Assembly: GCF_018336935.1 (NCBI RefSeq)
Contig: NZ_CP068771.1
Coordinates: 1,984,001-2,048,000 of the forward strand
From: Serratia plymuthica
Lineage (GTDB): Bacteria > Pseudomonadota > Gammaproteobacteria > Enterobacterales > Enterobacteriaceae
Length of the DNA: 64,000 nucleotides
Direction: 5' to 3'
A program made the translations under genes and the position numbers. The notes below the pieces were generated by a model. The model made no database searches. It was not told the DNA's origin and worked only from the letters and a program-made list of their open reading frames with translations. Shown here in pieces: positions 18,636 to 29,081 of this stretch; the first letter of the stretch is position 1; each line of letters starts with the position of its first letter.

Positions 18636-21600
18636 ATGATCCCACAGATTTCTCAGGCGCCCGGCCTCGTTCAACGGGTGCTCGACTTTTTGGAAGCCTT
18701 AAAACAAAACGGATTCAACGGTGATGTTGCGACCAGCTATGCCGATCGGCTGACGATGGCGACCGACAACAGCATCTATCAGCTGTTGCCTGACGCGGTG
18801 GTGTTTCCTCGTTCAACGGCGGATGTGGCGTTGATTGCGCGACTGGCGGGCGAAGAGCGCTTCAGCGCGCTGACCTTTAGCCCGCGCGGCGGCGGTACCG
18901 GCACCAACGGCCAGGCCCTCAACACCGGCATTGTGGTCGATATGTCGCGCCACATGAACCGCATCCTTGAAATCAATGTCGAACAGGGTTGGGTGAAGGT
19001 TGAAGCCGGGGTCATCAAAGATCAGCTTAACCAGTATCTGCGGCCGTTCGGCTATTTCTTCTCTCCGGAACTTTCCACCAGTAACCGCGCGACGCTGGGC
19101 GGCATGATCAACACCGATGCGTCCGGCCAAGGCTCGCTGGTGTACGGCAAAACCTCCGATCACGTTCTGGGCCTGAGGGCGGTGCTGCTGGGGGGCGATA
19201 TGATCGATACCCGCGCCATGCCGACACCGCTTGCGGAAACGATTGCTATGGAAGATACCGTCGAAGGCCGGATCTACCATAGGGTGCTGAATAGCTGCCG
19301 CGACCAGCGTGCGTTGATCCTGGAGAAATTCCCCAAGCTAAACCGCTTCCTGACCGGCTACGACCTGCGGCATGTGTTCAGCGACGATCTGCAGACCTTC
19401 GATCTAACGCGCATCCTGACCGGTGCTGAGGGCACGCTGGCGTTTATCACCGAGGCGCGGCTGGATATCACGCCGCTGCCGAAGGTACGCCGCTTGGTTA
19501 ACGTAAAATATGATTCCTTTGATTCAGCCCTGCGCAACGCTCCCTTCATGGTGGAGGCCAAGGCGCTGTCGGTGGAGACCATTGATTCCAAGGTGCTGAA
19601 CCTGGCGCGGGAAGATATTGTTTGGCACTCGGTGAGTGAATTGATCACCAACGTGCCGGATAAAGAGATGCTGGGTCTGAACATCGTCGAATTTGCCGGG
19701 GATGACAAGGCGCTGATCGACCAGCAGATGGAAACTCTGTGTCTGCGGCTGGACGAGTTAATCCGCGAGAAGCAGGGCGGCGTGATTGGCTATCAGATCT
19801 GCGGGGACCTGGTCGGTATCGAGCGGATTTATAACATGCGCAAGAAGGCGGTCGGGCTGTTGGGCAACGCCAAAGGGCGCGCCAAACCTATTCCTTTCGC
19901 CGAAGATACCTGCGTGCCGCCGCAGCATTTGGCCGATTATATTGTCGAATTCCGCCAGTTGTTGGACAGCCATAACCTCAGTTACGGCATGTTCGGCCAC
20001 GTGGATGCCGGCGTATTGCACGTACGGCCTGCGCTCGACATGTGCGATCCGCAGCAAGAAGTGCTGATGAAGCAGCTTTCCGACCAGGTGGTGGCGCTGA
20101 CCGCCAAATATGGTGGGTTACTGTGGGGCGAACACGGCAAAGGCTTCCGCGCCGAATACAGCCCGGAATTCTTCGGCGAGCAGTTGTACGAGGAGTTGCG
20201 CCGCATCAAGGCCGCGTTCGATCCGAATAACCGCCTTAACCCCGGTAAAATTTGCCCGCCGTTGGGCGTCGATGCCCCGATGATGAAAGTGGACGCGGCC
20301 AAGCGCGGCACACTCGATCGTCGTATCCCGATTGAGGTGCGCACCTCGTTCCGTGGCGCCATGGAGTGCAACGGCAACGGCCTGTGTTTTAACTTTGATG
20401 TGCGCAGCCCGATGTGCCCGTCGATGAAGATCACCGGCAGCCGCATTCACTCGCCAAAAGGCCGTGCGGCGCTGGTGCGCGAATGGTTGCGTCTGCTGTC
20501 CGAACAGGGAGTAGACCCGCTGGTGCTGGAACGGCAATTGCCGCAGCAGCGTCTCAGCTTCCGTACCTTGATCGAGAAAACCCGCAACAGCTGGTATGCC
20601 GGCAAAGGCGAATATGATTTTTCGCACGAGGTGAAAGAGGCGATGTCCGGCTGCCTGGCCTGTAAAGCCTGTTCCACCCAATGCCCGATTAAAATTGACG
20701 TGCCGGGTTTCCGCTCGCGTTTCCTGCAGCTGTATCACACCCGTTATCTGCGGCCGGCGCGCGACTATATGGTCGCCGGGGTTGAAAGCTATACGCCGTT
20801 GATGGCGAAAGCGCCGAAGGTATTCAACTTCTTCTTCCGTCAGCCCTGGGTGCGTGAGCTGAGCCGCAACGCTATCGGTATGGTCGATTTGCCAATGCTC
20901 TCCAGCCCGACGCTGCGTCAGCAGCTTTCCGGCCACGGCGCCTTGACCATGACGCTGGAGCAACTTGAGGCGTTGAGCGCCGAACAGCGTGAGCAACACG
21001 TGCTGATCGTGCAGGATCCCTTCACCAGCTATTACGACGCCAAGGTGGTGGCGGACTTTGTACGGCTGGTGGAAAAACTCGGTTACCAGCCGGTGCTGCT
21101 GCCCTTCTCGCCGAACGGCAAGGCGCAGCATATCAAAGGCTTCTTGACGCGCTTTGCCCGCACCGCGCGCAAAACCGCCGATTTCCTCAATCGAGTGGCC
21201 AAGCTCGGGATGCCGCTGGTAGGGGTCGATCCGGCGCTGGTGCTGTGCTATCGCGACGAATATAGCGAGATCCTCGGCGAAACGCGCGGTGACTTCCAGG
21301 TGCAACTGGTACATGAATGGCTGCAACAACTGCTGGCGGAACGTGCCGAGCAACCGGCGACCGGCGAGGCCTGGTACCTGTTTGGCCACTGTACCGAAAC
21401 CACGGCGCTGCCGGCCAGCGGCCAGCATTGGGCGTCGATCTTCTCGCGCTTCGGGGCCAGGCTGGAAAACGTCAGCGTGGGCTGTTGCGGCATGGCGGGC
21501 ACCTACGGGCATGAAGTGAAGAACCTGGAGAATTCGCTCGGGATTTATGAGCTATCATGGCACCAGGCGTTGCAACGTTTGCCGCGGCAACGTTGTCTGG

Positions 21601-21692
21601 CGACCGGCTATTCTTGTCGCAGCCAGGTCAAACGCATTGAGGGTAACGGCGTGCGCCACCCGTTACAGGCACTTCTGGAGATGATTGCGTGA
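18636..21692 (+). CDS. ydiJ: YdiJ, FAD-linked (D)-2-hydroxyacid dehydrogenase with Fe-S domain
   Basis: 1018 residues, the same length as E. coli YdiJ. Family work assigns YdiJ as a D-2-hydroxyglutarate dehydrogenase. Domains in order are the PCMH-type FAD-binding domain (SPRGGGTGTNGQALNTGIVVD near 90-110, TLGGMINTDASGQGS), the FAD-linked oxidase C-terminal domain with HVDAGVLHVRP, then a ferredoxin-like segment with CLACKACSTQCP (about 673-684), and a C-terminal CCG-type domain (SVGCCGMAGTYGHE). The start MIPQISQ is the first Met of the frame. It overlaps menI by 4 bases (GTGA), so the two are translated as a pair. Confidence 0.93.
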   Translation: MIPQISQAPGLVQRVLDFLEALKQNGFNGDVATSYADRLTMATDNSIYQLLPDAVVFPRSTADVALIARLAGEERFSALTFSPRGGGTGTNGQALNTGIVVDMSRHMNRILEINVEQGWVKVEAGVIKDQLNQYLRPFGYFFSPELSTSNRATLGGMINTDASGQGSLVYGKTSDHVLGLRAVLLGGDMIDTRAMPTPLAETIAMEDTVEGRIYHRVLNSCRDQRALILEKFPKLNRFLTGYDLRHVFSDDLQTFDLTRILTGAEGTLAFITEARLDITPLPKVRRLVNVKYDSFDSALRNAPFMVEAKALSVETIDSKVLNLAREDIVWHSVSELITNVPDKEMLGLNIVEFAGDDKALIDQQMETLCLRLDELIREKQGGVIGYQICGDLVGIERIYNMRKKAVGLLGNAKGRAKPIPFAEDTCVPPQHLADYIVEFRQLLDSHNLSYGMFGHVDAGVLHVRPALDMCDPQQEVLMKQLSDQVVALTAKYGGLLWGEHGKGFRAEYSPEFFGEQLYEELRRIKAAFDPNNRLNPGKICPPLGVDAPMMKVDAAKRGTLDRRIPIEVRTSFRGAMECNGNGLCFNFDVRSPMCPSMKITGSRIHSPKGRAALVREWLRLLSEQGVDPLVLERQLPQQRLSFRTLIEKTRNSWYAGKGEYDFSHEVKEAMSGCLACKACSTQCPIKIDVPGFRSRFLQLYHTRYLRPARDYMVAGVESYTPLMAKAPKVFNFFFRQPWVRELSRNAIGMVDLPMLSSPTLRQQLSGHGALTMTLEQLEALSAEQREQHVLIVQDPFTSYYDAKVVADFVRLVEKLGYQPVLLPFSPNGKAQHIKGFLTRFARTARKTADFLNRVAKLGMPLVGVDPALVLCYRDEYSEILGETRGDFQVQLVHEWLQQLLAERAEQPATGEAWYLFGHCTETTALPASGQHWASIFSRFGARLENVSVGCCGMAGTYGHEVKNLENSLGIYELSWHQALQRLPRQRCLATGYSCRSQVKRIEGNGVRHPLQALLEMIA

Positions 21693-22105
21693 AATTGTGG
21701 AAACGAGAAACGACGCTGGAGCAGTTAAACCGCGCCGGTGAGGGATGCATGGTAAGCCATGTGGGGATTCACTTCACCCGGCTGGAAGACGATTTTCTTG
21801 AAGCCACGATGCCGGTGGACCACCGCACCCGGCAACCTTTCGGGTTGCTGCACGGCGGGGCATCGGTGGTGCTGGCGGAGTCGATGGGATCGATGGCCGG
21901 CTATCTGTGCAGCGAAGGGGAGCAGAAAGTGGTGGGGCTGGAAATCAATGCCAACCATTTGCGGGCGGCGTTTGAAGGGCAGGTGCGCGGCGTATGCCGT
22001 GCGCTGCACGTGGGCCGGCGGCATCAGGTGTGGCAGATCGAGATATTCGATTCGCGTGACCGGTTGTGCTGCACCTCACGCTTGACCACCGCAGTGATCG
22101 ACTGA
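21689..22105 (+). CDS. menI: 1,4-dihydroxy-2-naphthoyl-CoA hydrolase MenI
   Basis: 138 residues, hotdog-fold thioesterase of menaquinone synthesis that releases 1,4-dihydroxy-2-naphthoate from its CoA ester. The PFGLLHGGASVVLAESMGSMAG segment carries the catalytic glutamate and helix dipole typical of YdiI/MenI. Translation starts with GTG inside the ydiJ stop (GTGA overlap), which fits E. coli YdiI after alignment. A GC-rich hairpin at 22113-22138 follows. Confidence 0.92.
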   Translation: MKLWKRETTLEQLNRAGEGCMVSHVGIHFTRLEDDFLEATMPVDHRTRQPFGLLHGGASVVLAESMGSMAGYLCSEGEQKVVGLEINANHLRAAFEGQVRGVCRALHVGRRHQVWQIEIFDSRDRLCCTSRLTTAVID

Positions 22106-22112
22106 TCCTCCC

Positions 22113-22138
22113 ACCCGCAGGCGCCTTGCCTGCGGGTG
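22113..22138 (+). terminator. hairpin after menI
   Basis: ACCCGCAGGC ... GCCTGCGGGT stem right after the menI stop, without a strong T-run. It lies between convergent genes. Confidence 0.5.
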
Positions 22139-22161
22139 CTCCGTTGCCGTTCCGCAGGCGT

Positions 22162-22566
22162 TTAGAGCTGGAACGGCACCCGCTTGACGAAATCCTTCTG
22201 GAAGGCGTTAGCCTTCTCCCAGGTGCCTTCCATCGCATATTTCTGGCAGATTAAGGTCAGGGTATGACGGGCAAAATGATAGCTCTGAACCCGAAACAGC
22301 TGGCAACGCTGCGGATTGTTGATTTCGACGATCAGCCGGTTATGCAGTTTGCTCAGCGCATGCAAATAGCTTTCATCATCACCGTTTTCCAGACACAGAT
22401 TGGCCATGTTCAGGCTGACGTTATTGTAGCGCTTCAGATGGTTGATATTGCACTCTGGCCGCCTGAGCGACGCCTCCGCCATGTAGAAATCTACCGTGGC
22501 ATCACGCACGCTGAATTTATAGTCATCAATTTTGCCCAACAGCCACGCACCGATCGAAATAGCCAT
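22162..22566 (-). CDS. unrecognised small protein behind a Fur box
   Basis: 134 residues, no signal peptide. The start MAISIGAWLLGKIDDYKF was chosen because the longer open frame reads through the Fur box at 22591-22609, which must be promoter. The protein is probably helical, with several Cys (RRPECN, ANLCLENG, RCQLF, LICQKYA) and many Asn and Tyr; histidines occur in HLKRY, LHALSKLHNR and SYHFARHTL. I do not recognise a family. It is transcribed away from suf, 545 bases from sufA, and converges on menI. The promoter implies induction under iron limitation. The number of Cys and His residues might suggest metal or cofactor contact, but this is only a guess. Confidence 0.75.
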   Translation of the reverse strand: MAISIGAWLLGKIDDYKFSVRDATVDFYMAEASLRRPECNINHLKRYNNVSLNMANLCLENGDDESYLHALSKLHNRLIVEINNPQRCQLFRVQSYHFARHTLTLICQKYAMEGTWEKANAFQKDFVKRVPFQL

Positions 22567-22590
22567 TATATCCGCGCCACCTGAATTTAA

Positions 22591-22609
22591 ATGATAATCA
22601 TTATCATAT
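22591..22609. promoter_or_regulatory. near-perfect Fur box
   Basis: ATGATAATCATTATCATAT is an almost perfect palindrome around GATAATCATTATC. It lies 25-43 bases upstream of the gene starting at 22566 and is the best Fur match in the window. Confidence 0.8.
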
Positions 22610-23038
22610 TTACGGATGCGTTCGCGATCAATCATTCTGTTGAAATTTTTATCGGCCGCCGGGGCTGCATTTGTTCTGCTACGGCCCAATATCAGTCAGT
22701 AGCGGCTAAACTTTAAGCAATGCCAGCGGTTTCGGCCACTGCGGGAGGGCGGCGCAAACAACGGAAAACACCGCGAATTGTCAATAAACGCATTTTTGAG
22801 ACAGACAAAATGTTGAAATAGGTATTTTCTATGAATGTTTAGATCGACAATAAAAGCCGGTGCTGCAAAGAGGACGGGCCAGCGGTTGGGCGGGGCGGTG
22901 ATACAGGATGTACAGCAAATTCATAAGGATAAAATGAACGCGTCTCCACCGGACTGTGTCAGGCGCTCAGACTGTTCCCTATTGAGGCAGCATAAAAATG
23001 GGCTTTTGGCGGATACCCCCGCAAAACAAACGGTTGAA
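22610..23038. other. intergenic region between the Fur-linked gene and suf
   Basis: No convincing gene is seen here. Short open frames exist (for example from 22835) but lack ribosome sites and coding character. The part nearest sufA may contain IscR, OxyR and IHF sites as in E. coli; I could not assign them. Confidence 0.4.
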
Positions 23039-23055
23039 GTGATAATTGTTATCAC
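23039..23055. promoter_or_regulatory. Fur-like palindrome upstream of sufA
   Basis: GTGATAATTGTTATCAC is a perfect 7-3-7 palindrome resembling the Fur box, about 57 bases before sufA. In E. coli suf is repressed by Fur and activated by apo-IscR and OxyR. Confidence 0.65.
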
Positions 23056-23111
23056 TAACATATAAGAAACCCAGATTGGCTGCGGTAAAACACGAGTGTG
23101 AGGTAGGCCAT

Positions 23112-23483
23112 ATGCAAACGGAAAATGTCGGCACCTTTTCTCTGGACGAAAATGTCTGGCAAGGCATTTTGCTCAGTGACGACGCCGTACGACAAATTAC
23201 TAAATTGATGCAGCAGGATCCGCAAGTGAAGGGGCTGCAACTCGGGGTGAAGCAATCAGGCTGCGCCGGGTTTGCCTATGTGCTGGATCTCACCCGTGCC
23301 CCGGCAGAAGACGACCTGCTGTTCGAGCGCGATGGCGCAAAACTGTATGTGCCGCTGAAAGCCATGCCGTTCATCGATGGCACCACGGTAGATTTTGTCC
23401 GTGAAGGGCTGAATCAAATATTCAAATTCAATAACCCTAAAGCTCAGCATGCCTGCGGGTGCGGCGAGAGCTTTGGCGTTTGA
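23112..23483 (+). CDS. sufA: A-type iron-sulfur carrier SufA
   Basis: 123 residues, A-type Fe-S carrier that receives clusters from SufBCD and passes them to target proteins. The three ligand cysteines are present: [12 protein letters not shown] and [10 protein letters not shown] at the C-terminus. The start MQTENVG gives the family length; the open frame upstream covers promoter sequence. It is the first gene of the sufABCDSE operon, with 14 bases to sufB. Confidence 0.95.
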   Translation: MQTENVGTFSLDENVWQGILLSDDAVRQITKLMQQDPQVKGLQLGVKQSGCAGFAYVLDLTRAPAEDDLLFERDGAKLYVPLKAMPFIDGTTVDFVREGLNQIFKFNNPKAQHACGCGESFGV

Positions 23484-23497
23484 GCGATGCAATCAAC

Positions 23498-24994
23498 ATG
23501 ACACGAAGCAATATAGAAATGCCTAATGAAGTGCAGGCTTGGGTCAGCGAAGGTCGCTACAAAGAAGGCTTTTTCACCCAGTTGGATACCGATGAATTGG
23601 CGACGGGCATCAACGAAGACGTGGTGCGCGCCATCTCGGCCAAGCGCAACGAACCTGAGTGGATGCTGGAATTCCGCCTGGAGGCTTACCGTGCCTGGCT
23701 GCAAATGGAAGAGCCGCATTGGTTGAAAGCGAACTATGACCGGCTGAACTACCAGGATTACAGCTATTACTCCGCGCCCTCCTGCGGCAGCTGCGACGAC
23801 GCCTGCGGTTCCCAGCCCGGTGCCGAACAGCAACCCGGCGCGGCAACCGAAAACAGCTATCTGACCAGCGAGGTTGAGCTGGCGTTTAACCAACTCGGCG
23901 TGCCGGTGCGCGAAGGCAGCGAAGTGGCGGTAGACGCGATCTTCGACTCGGTATCGGTCTCCACTACCTACCGCGAAAAACTGGCGGAAAGCGGGGTGAT
24001 TTTCTGCTCGTTCGGCGAGGCGATTCAGGAATATCCGGATCTGGTGCGCAAGTACCTGGGCCGCGTCGTCCCGTCCAATGATAACTTCTTTGCCGCGCTG
24101 AACGCCGCAGTGGCCTCCGACGGCACTTTTGTCTACGTGCCGAAAGGCGTGCGCTGCCCGATGGAGCTATCGACCTATTTCCGCATTAACGCCGCCAAAA
24201 CCGGTCAGTTCGAACGCACCATCCTGATTGCCGATGAAGGCAGCTACGTCAGCTACATCGAAGGTTGCTCAGCCCCGGTGCGCGACAGCTATCAGCTGCA
24301 TGCGGCGGTAGTGGAAGTGATCCTGCACAAAGACGCCGAAGTGAAATATTCAACGGTGCAAAACTGGTTCTCCGGCGGCGACAGCAAAGGCGGCATTCTC
24401 AACTTCGTGACCAAGCGCGCATTATGCGAAGGCGCGGGATCGAAGATGTCCTGGACCCAGTCGGAAACCGGTTCGGCGATCACCTGGAAATACCCGAGCG
24501 TGATCCTGCAGGGCGATAACTCAATCGGCGAGTTTTTCTCGGTGGCGCTGACCAGCGGCCATCAACAGGCGGATACCGGCACCAAGATGATCCACATCGG
24601 CAAAAACACCCGATCGACCATCATTGCCAAAGGCATCTCCGCCGGGCACAGCGAGAACACCTACCGCGGCCTGGTGAAGATCCTGCCGGGGGCGGAAAAC
24701 GCGCGTAACTTTACCCAATGCGACTCGATGCTGATTGGGCCGGACAGCGGCGCCCATACTTTCCCGTACGTAGAGGCCCGCAATAACAGCGCACAGCTGG
24801 AACACGAAGCGACCACCTCGAAAATCGGCGATGACCAACTGTTCTACTGCTTGCAGCGCGGTATCAGCGAAGACAATGCCATCTCTATGATCGTCAACGG
24901 ATTCTGCAAGGACGTGTTCTCTGAACTGCCGCTGGAATTCGCCGTCGAGGCGCAAAAGTTATTGGCCATCAGCCTGGAACACAGCGTGGGCTAA
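23498..24994 (+). CDS. sufB: Fe-S cluster scaffold subunit SufB
   Basis: 498 residues, scaffold of the SufBC2D complex on which clusters are built under iron limitation or oxidative stress. The match to E. coli SufB is strong throughout, for example [20 protein letters not shown] and [21 protein letters not shown] with its N-terminal CxxC motif. The C-terminal region holds the conserved [13 protein letters not shown]ys and [13 protein letters not shown]lu/His. The start at 23498 aligns with the family; it lies 14 bases after sufA. Confidence 0.96.
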   Translation: MTRSNIEMPNEVQAWVSEGRYKEGFFTQLDTDELATGINEDVVRAISAKRNEPEWMLEFRLEAYRAWLQMEEPHWLKANYDRLNYQDYSYYSAPSCGSCDDACGSQPGAEQQPGAATENSYLTSEVELAFNQLGVPVREGSEVAVDAIFDSVSVSTTYREKLAESGVIFCSFGEAIQEYPDLVRKYLGRVVPSNDNFFAALNAAVASDGTFVYVPKGVRCPMELSTYFRINAAKTGQFERTILIADEGSYVSYIEGCSAPVRDSYQLHAAVVEVILHKDAEVKYSTVQNWFSGGDSKGGILNFVTKRALCEGAGSKMSWTQSETGSAITWKYPSVILQGDNSIGEFFSVALTSGHQQADTGTKMIHIGKNTRSTIIAKGISAGHSENTYRGLVKILPGAENARNFTQCDSMLIGPDSGAHTFPYVEARNNSAQLEHEATTSKIGDDQLFYCLQRGISEDNAISMIVNGFCKDVFSELPLEFAVEAQKLLAISLEHSVG

Positions 24995-25036
24995 ACGCCG
25001 GATTTACAGCGCAGCAGCGCTACCTAAGGACATCGC

Positions 25037-25783
25037 ATGTTAAGTATCAAGAATTTAAAAGTCAGCGCCGAAGGCAATGAGATCCTCAAGGGATTGAACC
25101 TGGAGATCAAACCGGGTGAAGTGCATGCCATCATGGGGCCGAACGGCTCGGGCAAGAGTACGCTCTCAGCCACCCTGGCGGGGCGTGAAGAGTATGAAGT
25201 GACCGAGGGCGAGGTGACCTTCAAGGGTAAGGATCTGCTTGAGTTGGCTCCGGAAGATCGCGCCGGTGAAGGCGTGTTCCTGGCGTTCCAGTATCCGGTG
25301 GAGATCCCCGGCGTCAGCAACCACTTCTTCCTGCAGACGTCGGTGAATGCCGTGCGCAAATACCGCCAGCAAGAAGCGCTCGATCGCTTCGATTTCGCTG
25401 ATTTCATCGAAGAAAAGATTGAACTGCTGAATATGCCGCCGGATCTGCTGACCCGTTCGGTCAACGTCGGCTTCTCCGGCGGCGAGAAAAAGCGTAATGA
25501 CATTTTGCAGATGGCGGCGCTGGAGCCCGATCTGTGCATTCTGGATGAAACCGACTCCGGCCTGGATATTGACGCGCTGAAGATCGTCGCCAACGGCGTC
25601 AATTCGCTGCGGGATGGCAAGCGCGCTTTCATTATCGTCACGCACTATCAGCGTATTCTGGACTACATCAAACCGGATTATGTCCATGTTCTTTCCCAAG
25701 GGCGCATCGTGAAGTCCGGCGATTTCTCCCTGGTGAAACAGTTGGAGGAGCAGGGCTATGGCTGGCTTACCGACCAACAATAA
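25037..25783 (+). CDS. sufC: SufC ATPase of the SufBCD complex
   Basis: 248 residues, soluble ABC ATPase that binds SufB and SufD and powers cluster assembly; it is not a transporter. Walker A GPNGSGKSTL (about 35-44), signature FSGGEKKRN, Walker B CILDETDSGLD and switch His in VTHYQ are present. The gene follows sufB by 42 bases and overlaps sufD by 26 bases. Confidence 0.96.
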   Translation: MLSIKNLKVSAEGNEILKGLNLEIKPGEVHAIMGPNGSGKSTLSATLAGREEYEVTEGEVTFKGKDLLELAPEDRAGEGVFLAFQYPVEIPGVSNHFFLQTSVNAVRKYRQQEALDRFDFADFIEEKIELLNMPPDLLTRSVNVGFSGGEKKRNDILQMAALEPDLCILDETDSGLDIDALKIVANGVNSLRDGKRAFIIVTHYQRILDYIKPDYVHVLSQGRIVKSGDFSLVKQLEEQGYGWLTDQQ

Positions 25784-27044
25784 CTCACGCGCGTTGCAAC
25801 AGCTTTACAGCCTGTTCGAGGCTCGAGGCGGCGAACGCTCCGCTCATGCTCTGGCGCACTGGCAGCAGGCTTTGCGCCTGGGCTGGCCGACGCGCAAGCA
25901 TGAAAACTGGAAATATACCCCGCTGGAAGGGTTGCTGGAGCAGCAGTTCCTTGAGCCGCAGGCCGAGCCGATCACCGCCGCTCAACGTAATGCGCTGGCG
26001 CTGAACCTGGATGCTTATCGGCTGGTGTTTGTCGACGGGCGTTTCAACGCCGCGCTGAGCGACAGCGATCTGGGCGAATACCAGTTCGACGTCACTCCCT
26101 ACGGTACGCCGCAGGCGTTGCCGGAGCCGATCCAACCTGAAATTTTTCTGCACCTGACCGAAAGCCTGGCGCAGGAGACCAGCATGATCCGCGTGGCGGC
26201 CGGCAAGATCGCTGCGCGGCCGTTGTACCTGTTGCACATCAGCAGCGGGGGCGGCGCGGCGGGCGAAGTGAACACCGTGCATCATCGCCATCATCTCGAG
26301 GTCGGTCGCAATGCCCGGGCCGAGGTGATCGAGCATTATGTCAGCCTGAACGAAGCCGCGCATTTCACCGGTGCCCGGCTGACGGCCAGCGTCGGAGACA
26401 ACGCGGAGCTGCATCACTGCAAGCTGGCGTTCGAAAGCCAGGCGAGCTACCACTTTGCGCATAACGACTTGGTGATTGGCCGCGACGCGCGGGTGAAAAG
26501 CGACAGCTTCCTGCTGGGAGCCGGGCTTACGCGGCATAACACCAGCGCGCAGTTGAACGGCGAAGGCTCCAACCTGGCGATCAACAGCCTGGTGTTGCCG
26601 GTGGGCAAAGACGTGTGCGATACCCGTACCTACCTGGAGCACAACAAAGGTTACTGCGAGAGCCGTCAACTGCATAAAACGGTGGTCAGCGATCGCGCCA
26701 AGGCGGTATTCAACGGCATGATCAAAGTCGCCAAACATGCGATCAAGACCGACGGCCAGATGACCAACCACAACCTGCTGCTGGGTAAGGTGGCGGAGGT
26801 GGACACCAAGCCGCAGTTGGAAATCTACGCCGATGACGTGAAATGCAGCCACGGCGCCACCGTCGGGCGCATTGATGAAGAGCAACTGTTCTATCTGCAA
26901 TCGCGAGGCATTGATAAACACGCAGCGCAGCAGATGATCATCTTTGCCTTTGCCGCTGAACTGACCGAGGGCATCGGCAACGATGTCATCCGCGAATGGG
27001 TGCTGGCGCGCATAGCGCAGCGCCTGCCGGGGGAGGCAGCATGA
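25758..27044 (+). CDS. sufD: SufD subunit of the SufBCD complex
   Basis: 428 residues, paralogue of SufB and partner in the SufBC2D scaffold, needed for iron entry. The N-terminal [16 protein letters not shown] matches the E. coli start. The beta-helix core and the C-terminal [23 protein letters not shown] are typical, including the conserved His in CSHGAT. It starts within the sufC 3' end and ends in the ATGA overlap with sufS. Confidence 0.95.
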   Translation: MAGLPTNNNSRALQQLYSLFEARGGERSAHALAHWQQALRLGWPTRKHENWKYTPLEGLLEQQFLEPQAEPITAAQRNALALNLDAYRLVFVDGRFNAALSDSDLGEYQFDVTPYGTPQALPEPIQPEIFLHLTESLAQETSMIRVAAGKIAARPLYLLHISSGGGAAGEVNTVHHRHHLEVGRNARAEVIEHYVSLNEAAHFTGARLTASVGDNAELHHCKLAFESQASYHFAHNDLVIGRDARVKSDSFLLGAGLTRHNTSAQLNGEGSNLAINSLVLPVGKDVCDTRTYLEHNKGYCESRQLHKTVVSDRAKAVFNGMIKVAKHAIKTDGQMTNHNLLLGKVAEVDTKPQLEIYADDVKCSHGATVGRIDEEQLFYLQSRGIDKHAAQQMIIFAFAAELTEGIGNDVIREWVLARIAQRLPGEAA

Positions 27045-28261
27045 GTTTTCCGATTGAACGGGTGCGCAGCGAATTCCCCCTGTTGGCGCGTGAGGTCAAT
27101 GGCCGGCCGCTGGCTTACCTTGACAGTGCCGCCAGTGCGCAGAAGCCGCAGGCGGTGATCGATCGCGAGCTGGATTTTTATCGCCATGGCTATGCTGCGG
27201 TACACCGTGGCATTCACACGCTGAGCGCAGAAGCGACGCAGGAAATGGAAGCGGTGCGCGAAAAAGTGGCGGCGTTTATCAACGCCTCCTCGGCGGAAGA
27301 GATTGTCTTCGTCAAGGGCACCACCGAGGGCATTAACCTGGTGGCCAACAGCTTTGGCCGCCATTTCCTGCAACCGGGCGACAGCATCATCATCACCGAG
27401 ATGGAGCACCACGCCAATATTGTTCCCTGGCAGATGCTGGCGCAGGAACGCGGGCTTCAACTGCGGGTGTGGCCGCTGCAGCAGGACGGTACTCTGGATC
27501 TGGCGCAGTTGCCGGGTTTGATCGACTCGTCCACCAAATTGCTGGCGATGACCCAGGTCTCCAACGTGCTCGGCACGGTGAACCCGGTGCGTGAAATCAT
27601 CGCGCAGGCGAAGACGGCGGGGCTGAAGGTGCTGATAGACGGCGCTCAGGCCGTTATGCATCAGCGGGTGGATGTGCAGGCGCTGGATTGCGATTTTTAT
27701 GTGTTTTCCGGCCACAAGCTGTATGGCCCTTCCGGCATCGGCATTCTTTATGGCCGTCAGGCGCTGTTGCAGCAGATGCCGCCGTGGGAAGGCGGGGGCT
27801 CGATGATACAACAGGTCAGCCTGACGAATGGCACCACCTATGCCGAGCCGCCGTGGCGCTTTGAGGCCGGTTCGCCGAACACGGCCGGCATGATGGGGCT
27901 GGGCGCGGCGATTGATTACGTTAACGCGCTTGGGCTGGAGGCGATTCACGACTACGAACAGTCGCTGATGCACTATGCGCTCGAAGCGCTAAAACAGGTG
28001 CCGGCACTTAAAATTTATGGTCCGTCAGAGCGCGCCGGAGTCATTGCCTTTAACCTGGGTGAGCACCACGCTTACGACGTCGGCAGTTTCCTGGATCAAT
28101 ACGGCATTGCCATTCGTACCGGCCACCATTGCGCGATGCCGTTGATGGCGTTCTATAATGTGCCGAGCATGTGCCGTGCTTCGCTGGCGTTATATAACAC
28201 GCGCGATGAAGTTGACCGGCTGGTGGCAGGGTTGCAGCGTATCCAAAAACTCTTGGGGTAG
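27041..28261 (+). CDS. sufS: cysteine desulfurase SufS
   Basis: 406 residues, pyridoxal-phosphate enzyme that removes sulfur from cysteine as a persulfide and passes it to SufE. The PLP lysine lies in [13 protein letters not shown] (near residue 226), and the active Cys in [11 protein letters not shown] (near 364). The start [12 protein letters not shown] overlaps the sufD stop by 4 bases; the longer frame lies inside sufD. Length and spacing match E. coli. Confidence 0.96.
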   Translation: MSFPIERVRSEFPLLAREVNGRPLAYLDSAASAQKPQAVIDRELDFYRHGYAAVHRGIHTLSAEATQEMEAVREKVAAFINASSAEEIVFVKGTTEGINLVANSFGRHFLQPGDSIIITEMEHHANIVPWQMLAQERGLQLRVWPLQQDGTLDLAQLPGLIDSSTKLLAMTQVSNVLGTVNPVREIIAQAKTAGLKVLIDGAQAVMHQRVDVQALDCDFYVFSGHKLYGPSGIGILYGRQALLQQMPPWEGGGSMIQQVSLTNGTTYAEPPWRFEAGSPNTAGMMGLGAAIDYVNALGLEAIHDYEQSLMHYALEALKQVPALKIYGPSERAGVIAFNLGEHHAYDVGSFLDQYGIAIRTGHHCAMPLMAFYNVPSMCRASLALYNTRDEVDRLVAGLQRIQKLLG

Positions 28262-28360
28262 GTCGAGGGCGCCTCTTGTGGCGCTCTGTGGCGAAACAAT
28301 GCCTGCGGACAGTTGTGTGGGGCCCGGCATGCCGGCCCCTGAATTATTGAAAGGATCCTC

Positions 28361-28777
28361 ATGGCGAACTTGCCGGATAAAGATAAATTGGTGCGAAATT
28401 TTTCCCGTTGCCTCAACTGGGAAGATAAGTACCTGTATGTGATTGAACTGGGCGCGAAGTTGCCGGCGCTTGACGAGGCTGAACGCCAGGCGGGTAACCT
28501 GATTTCCGGCTGCCAGAGCCAGGTGTGGATTGTGATGCATACCGACGAGCAAGGGCGCGTCGAATTTCACGGCGACAGCGACGCTGCCATCGTCAAAGGG
28601 TTGCTGGCGGTGGTGTTTATTCTGTATCACCAAATGACGCCACAGCAGATTACCGAGCTTGATGTTCGACCCTTTTTCGCCGAGTTGGCGCTTAGCCAAC
28701 ACTTGACGCCTTCGCGCTCTCAAGGGTTGGAGGCGATGATCCGCGCTATCCGCATTAAGGCCGCCCAGTTGGCGTGA
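28361..28777 (+). CDS. sufE: sulfur acceptor SufE
   Basis: 138 residues, takes the persulfide sulfur from SufS and stimulates it. The active Cys is in [10 protein letters not shown] (near residue 51), and the first segment [19 protein letters not shown] is typical. It lies 99 bases after sufS, a longer gap than elsewhere in the operon, containing a short inverted segment (GGGGCCCGGCATGCCGGCCCC) that might be a partial attenuator. The ribosome site is GAAAGGATCC. Confidence 0.94.
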   Translation: MANLPDKDKLVRNFSRCLNWEDKYLYVIELGAKLPALDEAERQAGNLISGCQSQVWIVMHTDEQGRVEFHGDSDAAIVKGLLAVVFILYHQMTPQQITELDVRPFFAELALSQHLTPSRSQGLEAMIRAIRIKAAQLA

Positions 28778-29081
28778 TCCTGCTTTGCTATTCAAAAATG
28801 GCTTATTGATGCGTTGAATATATTTCTTGTGTCAATGAGCCTTTACAAACCTCCTCCTGTCCCCCTGTCCGTGCAGCAAATCAGTGACATTTCAGCAGCT
28901 TACTCATTGACGTATTGCTGACAATTCTGGTGCGCGATTACGTTATAACATGTTGATTTTTAGAGGACTTATTGCCTTTAATGCCAGCGTTGCTAGTATT
29001 AATCAGGTATTGTCTGATTTACCTGTCGTCAGGTGCCAGCTAGCCTTGTGGCCGAACCGTAATAAGCATATAGGGATGATA
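28778..29081. other. intergenic region sufE-ldtE
   Basis: AT-rich spacer with no gene seen. It presumably contains the ldtE promoter and the end of the suf transcript; I found no strong T-rich hairpin. Confidence 0.4.
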
